From positions 1 to 46,935 of the forward strand of contig JAIRWY010000012.1 of NCBI GenBank assembly GCA_031268675.1: a stretch of DNA of 46,935 bases. The letters run 5' to 3'. The position numbers were made by a program, and so were the translations under genes. The notes beneath the pieces were generated by a model, which saw only the letters and a program-made list of their open reading frames with translations, ran no database searches and was not told the DNA's origin. Position 1 is the stretch's first letter. Each line of letters starts with the position of its first letter. Source of the stretch: Candidatus Ancillula glyptotermitis (GTDB lineage: Bacteria > Actinomycetota > Actinomycetes > Actinomycetales > Bifidobacteriaceae). This document shows positions 30,627 through 38,941 of this stretch, in pieces.

Positions 30627-30656
30627 TATGCGAAGATATGCAAAAGTATGCAAAAT
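30627..30656. repeat. Three 10-bp-phased TATGCRAA direct repeats
   Basis: TATGCGAAGA TATGCAAAAG TATGCAAAAT starting at 30627, 30637, 30647. Confidence 0.7.
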
Positions 30657-30704
30657 ACATACTGCGGTATTTTTATGTATGAGTTCATTAGTACATGCAA
30701 AATA

Positions 30705-32813
30705 TCACACTTCAACTGAATACAACTTCGTATAGTACCCACCAAGTTTCATCAATTCCTCGTGCGTTCCTTCCTCAACAACTCTGCCGCTGCTTAAAAC
30801 AATAATACGGTCAAAATCCTTGATTGTGCTTAACCGGTGCGCAGAAATTACAACTGTCTCACACTTGCGTTTAATTACTTCTAAAATGCGCCTCTCTAAG
30901 ATGTTGTCCATTGAACTTGTTGGCTCATCCATTAGAATAACCTTACTATTGGTCAGTAATGCCCTTGCAATTGCAATCTTCTGTTTTTGTCCACCTGATA
31001 AATTCATGCCATTTTCGGAAAGTACAGTATCTAGTCCAAGTTTTGCGTTCGTAATTAAATTGTCAGTATCAACTTGCTGTAAAATTTCAAGTATTTGCTT
31101 ATCATCAATATCCTCATTATACAAAGACAAGTTATTGCGCAAAGTGTCATTAAAAATTGTTGGAAATTGATTTATATACGATATTGAATTGCGCAAGTCT
31201 TCTTTTACTAAAACATTACCGCATTTTGGTAGTAGCGAATTTGACAATAACTTAAGAAGTGTACTTTTACCAGATCCAGATGCGCCAACAATTACAATCC
31301 GTTCACCGCGCTTAATGGCAATATTCACACCTTCTACAACAGGTTCATCAAATTCACTATAGTAAAAAGTCACATCATTCATTACAATATCACTAGTAGA
31401 GTCAATTAAAGAGCCTCTTGAATGCGCTGCATATTCATTGTTAATAACATCAAGTAGTTTATCAGCGTAGACCCGAATAGTAGAAAATTGCGCAATTGAA
31501 TTAACAATTGAAGTAAATGGAGCAGCAAATGAATTTGATAACGATATAAAAGCAACAACTGTACCAATTGACACTGCACTAAAATGGACCTGTATAATAC
31601 CAAAATATATTATTATAATCGGCAAGAAAAAAATGAGCACGTTGGACAACTCCAAAATAAAAGCTACAAGTCTGCCGCGTACTTTTTGAAATGACAACTG
31701 CTCTTCAAGTAGAGTTTGCCAGTGCATGTAAAAGTGTTTTTCAATATTGAGCGCCTTAATTGTTTCAACTCCAGAAAAAATTTCTACAAATGTCTTCTGG
31801 ACTTCAGATTGGGAAAAGTATTCATTTATCGTAATTTTTTTATTTTCTTTATGGTAAATTAGCGACAAGAATAATGACAATAAACAAACTGCAATAGTAA
31901 CACACGTCAGTACTACTGAATATGATATCATCAGCCCAAAATATACAACCAGAAATATAAACGACATTGTATTGCTCAATAATTGTGTTGTAAACAGTTG
32001 TTGAATTGCAGTTGTTAAATTCGCGCGGAATGTTAAATCACCAGAACTTCGGTTCGCAAAATAAGAGAAGGGCTGTTTAAGTATAGTGTTCATAAATTCC
32101 TGGAAGAACTTCTTATTAAATATAATCTGCAACTTTGTAATAATCAAGCTACTTGTAGCTCTAAAACCATAGCTGAAAACAATTGTGGAAATTATAATAA
32201 TGGGCATAAAATATACAGAAGGAAGACTTGCTCCATTTTGCAAACTGCCATCAACTATTTGTCTAGTAAATATTGGAACTAGAAGTGAAATTCCCTGTAT
32301 AAAAAGCATTACTAGTAGTACTGCGATGATCTTAATTTTATTCTTCATGATGAATTTAATTATTATATTGTACTTTTTTTTGAATTCTTCTGAACTTCTA
32401 TTTCTGCTAGTTAAAGTTTCATCCAGTAGTAAAGCAAAATTTGAGAAACTTTTTGCAAATTCAGTATTATTAACAGTTCTTTTCCCGAAAGCAGGATCAA
32501 GAATGTGAAACTTCCCAAATGAGTACTTTTCTAGAATTACAAAATGATTGTTCTGCCAGAATAATATAGAAGGTACTGACAACTTTTTTAGCGCAGAAGA
32601 GTCTCGTATAGCAACACCCTTTGATTTTATGCCATATGCACTCAGTATTGTTAATAAATTGAACATGTTATATCCACCCTTTGGTGTTCCATAAATATTG
32701 CGCAATTGCTCAAGAGAGCACGCTTTTTTGCAGTAGTTTATGATCATAGCAACTACTGCAAGACCACAATCGCTATGTTCGCCTTGTCCGAAGAATTGAA
32801 TCCGCTTTTTCAC
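30705..32813 (-). CDS. LanT-type C39 peptidase / ABC exporter (GTG start, GTGA overlap with upstream gene)
   Basis: GQGEHSDCGLAVVAMIINYC and NHFVILEKY...HILDPAFG C39 triad; ABC TM region; GASGSGKSTLLKLL, LSGGQKQKIAIARAL. Confidence 0.92.
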   Translation of the reverse strand: MKKRIQFFGQGEHSDCGLAVVAMIINYCKKACSLEQLRNIYGTPKGGYNMFNLLTILSAYGIKSKGVAIRDSSALKKLSVPSILFWQNNHFVILEKYSFGKFHILDPAFGKRTVNNTEFAKSFSNFALLLDETLTSRNRSSEEFKKKYNIIIKFIMKNKIKIIAVLLVMLFIQGISLLVPIFTRQIVDGSLQNGASLPSVYFMPIIIISTIVFSYGFRATSSLIITKLQIIFNKKFFQEFMNTILKQPFSYFANRSSGDLTFRANLTTAIQQLFTTQLLSNTMSFIFLVVYFGLMISYSVVLTCVTIAVCLLSLFLSLIYHKENKKITINEYFSQSEVQKTFVEIFSGVETIKALNIEKHFYMHWQTLLEEQLSFQKVRGRLVAFILELSNVLIFFLPIIIIYFGIIQVHFSAVSIGTVVAFISLSNSFAAPFTSIVNSIAQFSTIRVYADKLLDVINNEYAAHSRGSLIDSTSDIVMNDVTFYYSEFDEPVVEGVNIAIKRGERIVIVGASGSGKSTLLKLLSNSLLPKCGNVLVKEDLRNSISYINQFPTIFNDTLRNNLSLYNEDIDDKQILEILQQVDTDNLITNAKLGLDTVLSENGMNLSGGQKQKIAIARALLTNSKVILMDEPTSSMDNILERRILEVIKRKCETVVISAHRLSTIKDFDRIIVLSSGRVVEEGTHEELMKLGGYYTKLYSVEV

Positions 32814-33529
32814 TTTTTTTCACCTAGTACTTTTTGAAAATACTCTTTCAGATTTTCGCATTCAAACATTCCGTGCTTTTTCCAGTAGTTTGGTTCAAAA
32901 AAGGATTTGTTGCTGTTAATATACCGCGCTTTAAGATGTTGAAAATTAGCTTCAGCACCTGCACTTGGAACAAATACTTCATTAGATAAATTAAGCTGGT
33001 TGACAATAGTTAACGCAGAATTAGTTATATCTATATCTGACAAAATTCTTGAATCAGTTTGAATAACATCATCGCAAAATACAACACCGCAATTTTCTAA
33101 AATCTGACGTATATATGCAGCAACCTTCAAAAATCCATTTCCACTAGCTGTAACAATTATCTGACCTGGTTTATTTGCCAAGTAGAAAATATGGTTCCAG
33201 TACGTTATTCTATCTATTAGTATTTTCATATCACCTGATACTGCATGTGCATAAGTTGGTGATGCTAAAATCAAGAAGTCACAATCCTTTATCTCCTTTT
33301 TCAACTGTAAAGAGTCATCAATCCTCGCTTCTTCAATTTTGTCAACACCTGTCTTAAATGCACTTGCACTTCCATCATCAGGCATTATATTGCAGTTGTT
33401 TGGTGTGTATATATTGAACTTAATCTCACTACTGGAAATAGCTAAAACAGCATCCTTTATACTGCTTACAAGTTTTAATGTTGATGAATTTTTGTTTCTT
33501 GAACCGACATAAGCAACAACTTTTTTCAT
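32810..33529 (-). CDS. Flavodoxin-fold NAD(P)H-dependent FMN reductase-like protein in the lanthipeptide locus
   Basis: YVGSRNKNSSTLKLV phosphate-binding motif, FLILASPTYAHAVSGDMKILIDR; ATGA overlap with lanM. Confidence 0.8.
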   Translation of the reverse strand: MKKVVAYVGSRNKNSSTLKLVSSIKDAVLAISSSEIKFNIYTPNNCNIMPDDGSASAFKTGVDKIEEARIDDSLQLKKEIKDCDFLILASPTYAHAVSGDMKILIDRITYWNHIFYLANKPGQIIVTASGNGFLKVAAYIRQILENCGVVFCDDVIQTDSRILSDIDITNSALTIVNQLNLSNEVFVPSAGAEANFQHLKARYINSNKSFFEPNYWKKHGMFECENLKEYFQKVLGEKK

Positions 33530-36500
33530 AACCTTCCCTTCACTGCGCGGCGTAAACCAAAATTGGTGACTGAAAAAACATCTGCATTATTTGAATTGAG
33601 TCTGAGTGCGGTATATCCAACTCCAGCTAGCCCAGACCACAAGCTAATATTGCGTAGAAATTGCCAATCCAGTAGTTCAAAATTCCCATTACTACTGCAA
33701 TCATCTTTAATGGAGTCAAAAATAGAGTTTGCTAATTTAAGCAGTTCAAAATTATTTGTAAATTCAGAAACCTCTATTAAAAAGTCAACAACTCCAAGTT
33801 TGCCACTACTAAGTGTCTCATTTCCGAAACTAGTAAATTCTTTCATCTTCTCTATAATTATATCCAGTTCCTCTTGCAGACTTGCTATATCATCAACAGC
33901 GCCTATTTTTATGAGCTCAAGATTTGCTGTAGCATATCCAACAAGACCATCATGCCAACCAATTTCAAGATTATTAACATCATCCCTGAATTTACTAGAC
34001 CTAATACTTGATAGTTTTTTTACAAATTGCAAATATGTGTTAATTCCAGTAACTTTGTAGAGTTTATAATATGCTAGTACTAAACCGCTCAGACCTTGCG
34101 CAAAACCAACACTATATGAATCCAAATTTTCTTCAACTACTACTTTTGATTTGTCAGCAATTATACAAATGTTGTACTTAATATCATCATCCCCAATGGA
34201 ATTATACAAGTCCAGCAGCAAGCTTATAATGCTCGCTGTACCAGTCAACCAAGCAACCTCTTCGCTTTTATTGCCACTTTTGAGAAAGATTGTATCAATG
34301 CTCTCAGTTGCAAAAACATTTAGAAGATTGAGAGTGTTGTTAATATACTCTTTCACTTGAGTCATGCAGAATTTTTCACGCTCAAATACCATACTTGTGT
34401 ACAATAGAGAAAAGTGACCGATATAGGCAGAACTGTGCTCAACTGGTCGCACGCTTTTTGCGCAAGTATTGTAGCAGTATAGAGCAACCTCTGCATATTT
34501 TTCATTACCAGTGCATTTATATAAGTAGTAATAGTATAATGCAAGACCTGCTAAACCATCATGAAAATTGCAGTTTGAAACATCTACAACATCCCCTTGT
34601 ACATCACTATGATTTAAGGTTATCCAAGCAATTGTCTTACTTGTATCATCAACCTTAGCGCTGTTTAATAAACTACCAGCAATTGCCTCAGAAAGTTTAA
34701 TATTATCAGCAGTAGATGCAATATAATCAACTTTTCTAATGTTGTCTTGCGGTATATTTAACTTGAACTTTATCAACTCATTTTGCAAGCAAATATCATT
34801 TTCATCAACTGAATTCCATTTTTCTGTTAGCAGTTGCTGTATATTATTTTCGGACACTTCTTTAATTTCAACTCCTCGCGAAGAAAATAACGAATTACTG
34901 CCCAATTTTGACACAAACATCGGAATATCACTATCTACAATATCAATGTATTCTTGATGGCATATCTTTTTATTCTTGAATGGGTAAGCAAATAGATTCT
35001 CTAATATTTTTTCTGATTCTAGCATATCTCTCATACAGCTTGGATGATATGTGTACTCTAAAAATTGTGCGTAGACATTCGTTCCTCGTGTCAAAACCCT
35101 AACAACTACATTCTTGTATTTTGCAATAATACTTTCAAATTCTGTTTTATCAATTTTACTGAAGTTCTTAAATACACTATTAGAACCTATTGTTATCTGC
35201 TTAGCATACTTAAATGGATCAACAAGACTATTGTTTAAATACACTCTATTTTTCTCTTTTTGAAGTGAAATAACTTGTCGTTCATATCTTGCAGTATCTT
35301 TATCTAGGTCAATTGGTGTGTAGGATTTGCTTTGAAATGACTGGTCGGAAATATCAAATGCACTCATATCAACGGCAGTTCCTTTTGCATCTAGCACCAT
35401 TTTTTGCGGTAGTAAATAACTCCCCATAATTGAGTTACGTAATTTATGCTGCAACTGCTCTAATGCAGACTCCTTAACAGTATTCAAATCAACACTATTT
35501 GTAATAATTGTCTCATAATCTACTATAACAGGATATTCTCCCATAGCAATAATATTTTCATGATGCATATCATTGCCATTTGTCAAGTAGATCAGTGCTA
35601 CCAGTTGTCCAAATCTTGTATAGTAATTTTCTACTTCTGTCTGCGACTTGCAGTGCTTGTGTTCAATAAACTTCTCAAACGCATAACTACCGCAAAACAA
35701 TGTATCAGGTATATGTATATTCAACAGGTCATCACTTTGAAATAACTCCATAATTTCAGCAAAAGCACTCTTAACTTGCATATCACGCGGTTTATACACT
35801 AGAGTTCCAGCATTAAATTCAACAATCGCAACAGCTCTTCCACCCTGATGAGTATCCCCACTATCAAGCCGTAAATTATCAACTTCAAGCTCATCAATTT
35901 TACCATTATAATCCAAGAATTTGGCAATTTCATCTTTTTTCTTATTCAAGCGATCAAGCATCTCAACTATAAAATTGATATATAAATTGCTTACACCTGA
36001 TAGTTTGCGCAACAGCACTGGGTACTTTTCAAAAAATGACAGCAGCTCATTGATATCAGCAAACTTACTCAAAAAATCCTCACGCCTATCTTCTGGGGTA
36101 TTACCAGCGATTTTATTTTGACTCTTGTCGATGTTTAACTCTAGTACAATCGTCTTCAGTGCGATACGCAGAAGTCTATTTGCTGAAGATTCTAGTAGTA
36201 TATTCAACAACTTATTATTATTAAATTTGTAGTTTAGTAAATCTAGTTTATCTGAAATCCGCTTCTTAATATGTAGAAGAAATATCTGAATTACATTAGT
36301 GTACCCCATTTCCTTATCGTACTGAAGTTTTTCCAAGTGCTCATCACTGAATATCTCTGCAATTTCTTGTACCCATTTAAGACCATCTATATTATTATAA
36401 TCAACCTCAAAATCCTTGTATACGCAGTTGGAAAAAATGTTGATATTATAACTGTTAATTTTCAGCATCAAGGATTTATCTTCATCACTAAGTGCAGATT

Positions 36501-36645
36501 TTCTATTAGTCCAGCTTAAATACGCCTCTTTATTTAAGGGTAGATCTTCCTGCAATGACTCAATGTACTTATACCTCTCGCAAATTGTCATCGCTTTTGA
36601 TAAATGTGCTCCTAGTTTTTTCAGAATATTGTTCTTGACTACCAT
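33526..36645 (-). CDS. Class II lanthipeptide synthetase (LanM) with degenerate cyclase zinc site
   Basis: Dehydratase motifs DTHQGGRAVAIVEFNAGTLVYKPRD and NGNDMHHENIIAMGEYPVIVDYETII; LanC-like GxxG repeats; WHDG and SSG replace WCxG and CHG. Confidence 0.9.
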   Translation of the reverse strand: MVVKNNILKKLGAHLSKAMTICERYKYIESLQEDLPLNKEAYLSWTNRKSALSDEDKSLMLKINSYNINIFSNCVYKDFEVDYNNIDGLKWVQEIAEIFSDEHLEKLQYDKEMGYTNVIQIFLLHIKKRISDKLDLLNYKFNNNKLLNILLESSANRLLRIALKTIVLELNIDKSQNKIAGNTPEDRREDFLSKFADINELLSFFEKYPVLLRKLSGVSNLYINFIVEMLDRLNKKKDEIAKFLDYNGKIDELEVDNLRLDSGDTHQGGRAVAIVEFNAGTLVYKPRDMQVKSAFAEIMELFQSDDLLNIHIPDTLFCGSYAFEKFIEHKHCKSQTEVENYYTRFGQLVALIYLTNGNDMHHENIIAMGEYPVIVDYETIITNSVDLNTVKESALEQLQHKLRNSIMGSYLLPQKMVLDAKGTAVDMSAFDISDQSFQSKSYTPIDLDKDTARYERQVISLQKEKNRVYLNNSLVDPFKYAKQITIGSNSVFKNFSKIDKTEFESIIAKYKNVVVRVLTRGTNVYAQFLEYTYHPSCMRDMLESEKILENLFAYPFKNKKICHQEYIDIVDSDIPMFVSKLGSNSLFSSRGVEIKEVSENNIQQLLTEKWNSVDENDICLQNELIKFKLNIPQDNIRKVDYIASTADNIKLSEAIAGSLLNSAKVDDTSKTIAWITLNHSDVQGDVVDVSNCNFHDGLAGLALYYYYLYKCTGNEKYAEVALYCYNTCAKSVRPVEHSSAYIGHFSLLYTSMVFEREKFCMTQVKEYINNTLNLLNVFATESIDTIFLKSGNKSEEVAWLTGTASIISLLLDLYNSIGDDDIKYNICIIADKSKVVVEENLDSYSVGFAQGLSGLVLAYYKLYKVTGINTYLQFVKKLSSIRSSKFRDDVNNLEIGWHDGLVGYATANLELIKIGAVDDIASLQEELDIIIEKMKEFTSFGNETLSSGKLGVVDFLIEVSEFTNNFELLKLANSIFDSIKDDCSSNGNFELLDWQFLRNISLWSGLAGVGYTALRLNSNNADVFSVTNFGLRRAVKGRL

Positions 36646-36653
36646 CGTGTTTT

Positions 36654-38048
36654 TTATAAACTACTTAATTTCAACTTTTCCACTGGCTTATCGTAATCAA
36701 CAGCTTTCTGAAATTCATCAAAATCATTAAAACTACTGACCTTGACATCTTTTGAAACAGTACCGTTATCAATTAGAACAACTCGTTTACAGGTCTTGAA
36801 GCAATATTCCAAATCATGAGTCACAGTAATTACCGTCCGACCTGCTTCATCCAGTAATATAACAGTTTCCATGAGTAGTTGTTTTGTCTGCGTGTCAATT
36901 GAATTAGTTGGCTCATCAAGCAGAACTAATTTGGGATGGAACATAAGACCAAGCGCAATACCTACACGTTTTTTGAGCCCTGAACTTAAATCTGACACTT
37001 TTGTATCAAGGTAGTTGGTAAGCCCATACGACTTCACCATGTCATTATCCTCAGTATAGTTTTGGATAGCACCATCTGGATCAAAGAGCAGTTTTCTGAA
37101 CATAATATTTTCTCGAACCGTCATCTTGGGAGTTAAATTACTAGCTTCGGTCAACAGCAGAATATCCTTCATTTGCGAAATTTGCTGACCGTTTATAACA
37201 ACACTTCCATTATTCTCGCGCAATAGACCCACAATTACTTTGAGTAGAGTAGTTTTACCAACACCATTATGTCCAAGTATTCCCAGAGGTTCATTTGGCT
37301 CGCACTCTAGTTGCAAATCCTTCAAAATTGGTTTATTTTTCTTGTAGCCGAATTTAATATTTCTACAAGTTATAATCGAACTACCAGTTATAGGACCGAA
37401 GTGACCAATGAACTTCTTATTAGTTATGAATTTTGAAATTAGTGCAGTAATCAAGCATATTAGAACTGTCAATACCGTAATTAGTGTTTTTCTAGTCAAA
37501 TAAATAGATGTTAATGAACCGTAGCCTAATAGTGGAAGCACTGCTAACATGCCTACGACTATTCCATCTTTGAAGAATAAGAGCGACAGCAAAATAAACT
37601 CAGACATCAAAAAGACCATTGTTAAGGTATTTAGCAGTACACCGAATGTGTCATAAGTAATTACCCACTCAATATTATAAGGTTTATAAATTATATACAC
37701 TATTACCATTATAGCTGTGATGACAGTCGCAATAATCAGCGGCACAATTGATCTTGCGATATAATACCCAAACATATTTTTTCCAGACTGATAATACACT
37801 TCAAGGTCACCATCTTCTTTGATGCTATTAGTAATTGTAAGTGTATAGAACAGCGGCACAAGTGATCCTATTATTGGCGCAAGAGTTGAAAATACAATTT
37901 TATATATAAGTGGTCCGTCGCCAAGATGATAAACTGTGGGTATAGATAGTGATACAATCATAGTTGCTAGTGCGCATATCAATACAGATGCACAAATGCT
38001 CTTATCTCTGAAAAAGTTTACCCAGTCCTTGTAGATTATTGCTTTCAT
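36654..38048 (-). CDS. ABC-2-type permease fused to a C-terminal ATPase, possible self-immunity/export
   Basis: Six or more TM helices N-terminal; LGILGHNGVGKTTLLKVI, LSSGLKKRVGIALGL, LVLLDEPTNSID C-terminal. Confidence 0.85.
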   Translation of the reverse strand: MKAIIYKDWVNFFRDKSICASVLICALATMIVSLSIPTVYHLGDGPLIYKIVFSTLAPIIGSLVPLFYTLTITNSIKEDGDLEVYYQSGKNMFGYYIARSIVPLIIATVITAIMVIVYIIYKPYNIEWVITYDTFGVLLNTLTMVFLMSEFILLSLLFFKDGIVVGMLAVLPLLGYGSLTSIYLTRKTLITVLTVLICLITALISKFITNKKFIGHFGPITGSSIITCRNIKFGYKKNKPILKDLQLECEPNEPLGILGHNGVGKTTLLKVIVGLLRENNGSVVINGQQISQMKDILLLTEASNLTPKMTVRENIMFRKLLFDPDGAIQNYTEDNDMVKSYGLTNYLDTKVSDLSSGLKKRVGIALGLMFHPKLVLLDEPTNSIDTQTKQLLMETVILLDEAGRTVITVTHDLEYCFKTCKRVVLIDNGTVSKDVKVSSFNDFDEFQKAVDYDKPVEKLKLSSL

Positions 38049-38068
38049 TTATTCTCCTTCCAATATGA

Positions 38069-38111
38069 AAAACAGGATTGAAAATAATAAAAACTAGTGC
38101 AATCCTGTTTT
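38069..38111 (-). terminator. Hairpin between precursor A and the ABC/LanM genes (attenuator-like)
   Basis: Perfect inverted repeat AAAACAGGATTG (38069-38080) / CAATCCTGTTTT (38100-38111), followed by T on the minus strand. Confidence 0.6.
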
Positions 38112-38126
38112 CCGCTTGCAGTTTAT

Positions 38127-38291
38127 TCACCCCTTTATGAATGAAATTACAGCACCAGATATCGCAGATGCAGCGAAACTCAATAATGGTGTTGAGGCAA
38201 CTGGGTTATCTAAAGCACCAGAAATGAACTTCATTTCATCAACTGAAAGTTCTGAAAAATCATTACCTACTATCTTGCTTGTGTCTAACAT
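38127..38291 (-). CDS. Precursor peptide A, 54 aa, Cys-free, class II leader
   Basis: MLDTSKIVGNDFSELSVDEMKFISGALDNPVASTPLLSFAASAISGAVISFIKG*; AAAAGGAGAAGCAGT-ATG; not in the supplied ORF track. Confidence 0.88.
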   Translation of the reverse strand: MLDTSKIVGNDFSELSVDEMKFISGALDNPVASTPLLSFAASAISGAVISFIKG

Positions 38292-38449
38292 ACTGCTTCT
38301 CCTTTTGTTTCTCTTAAATTAAACAAAACTTACGTTCCATTTATAGACCTACTTCGGTTTCAGCCTAGACTATAATTATAGCAGTTAAACTTACATCTGC
38401 AAAATTATAAGCGTAGTTTAGCGTAAAAAATCTGCGCGTAAAATCATAG
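38187..38449 (-). repeat. Copy 1 of a 263-bp duplication (leader, 5'UTR, promoter); copy 2 at 38837..39099
   Basis: Constant offset of 650 bp with few mismatches and no indels. Confidence 0.9.
38375..38425 (-). promoter_or_regulatory. Promoter of precursor A with OmpR-type tandem operator
   Basis: TATAAT (38375-38380), 29 bp, TACGCT-AAAC-TACGCT (38410-38415 and 38420-38425, minus strand). Confidence 0.65.
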
Positions 38450-38497
38450 GAGAACAAACAATATAAAAAACGTTCATTTACAACTATTGTGCAAAGC

Positions 38498-38547
38498 AAA
38501 AAAGTATGGTCTGTCCATCTTCAACTAAACTCATGTACAGACCATAC
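38498..38547 (-). terminator. Terminator downstream of the small membrane peptide
   Basis: GTATGGTCTGT (38504-38514) / ACAGACCATAC (38537-38547), followed by T6 on the minus strand. Confidence 0.8.
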
Positions 38548-38560
38548 AATATAATGCGTA

Positions 38561-38716
38561 TTATTGTGTAGTTGTGATAGTCGTAACAACAAGTGCAGCA
38601 GATTCCTCATCAGTAATGTCCTTATCGGAACGCTTTTTACTATTCTTCTTATCCAGAAGAAGGGCAACCAACAACACTATAAATATGAATGCGCCTGCAA
38701 ATACAGCAAGTACCAT
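38561..38716 (-). CDS. 51-aa single-TM peptide, candidate immunity peptide
   Basis: MVLAVFAGAFIFIVLLVALLLDKKNSKKRSDKDITDEESAALVVTTITTTQ*; GAGAGGAGTATA-ATG; not in the ORF track. Confidence 0.7.
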   Translation of the reverse strand: MVLAVFAGAFIFIVLLVALLLDKKNSKKRSDKDITDEESAALVVTTITTTQ

Positions 38717-38770
38717 TATACTCCTCTCTCGCCATTAACTATAAGATGGCATAAATCAACTTATATTAGT

Positions 38771-38941
38771 TTAATGAAATATACTTGAAATATCTTTTGA
38801 TATTGCATAACTCAAAGCTGCACTCGCAATAACTGTTGGTGTTGAGGCAACTGAGTTATCTAAAGCACCAGAAATGAACTTCATTTCGTCAACTGAAAGT
38901 TCTGAAAAATCATTACCTACTATCTTGCTTGTGTCTAACAT
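38771..38941 (-). CDS. Precursor peptide B, 56 aa, Cys-free, class II leader
   Basis: MLDTSKIVGNDFSELSVDEMKFISGALDNSVASTPTVIASAALSYAISKDISSIFH*; first 29 residues identical to precursor A. Confidence 0.88.
   Translation of the reverse strand: MLDTSKIVGNDFSELSVDEMKFISGALDNSVASTPTVIASAALSYAISKDISSIFH

Noticed and set aside
32810-33529. LanD-type cysteine decarboxylase
   Set aside because: No C-terminal Cys in either precursor, and the motifs fit the flavodoxin/FMN-reductase fold rather than HFCD proteins.
38116-38322. Plus-strand 68-aa ORF over precursor A
   Set aside because: Antisense to the precursor, which has a ribosome-binding site, duplicated leader and LanM context; the plus-strand frame has no support.
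38564-38788. Plus-strand 74-aa ORF over the small TM peptide
   Set aside because: Antisense to a minus-strand ORF with a strong ribosome-binding site and sensible TM topology.
38127-38941. Ordinary two-peptide lantibiotic (cytolysin/carnolysin type) with thioether rings
   Set aside because: The leader and spacing match, but neither precursor encodes Cys and the LanM cyclase lacks the zinc motifs.
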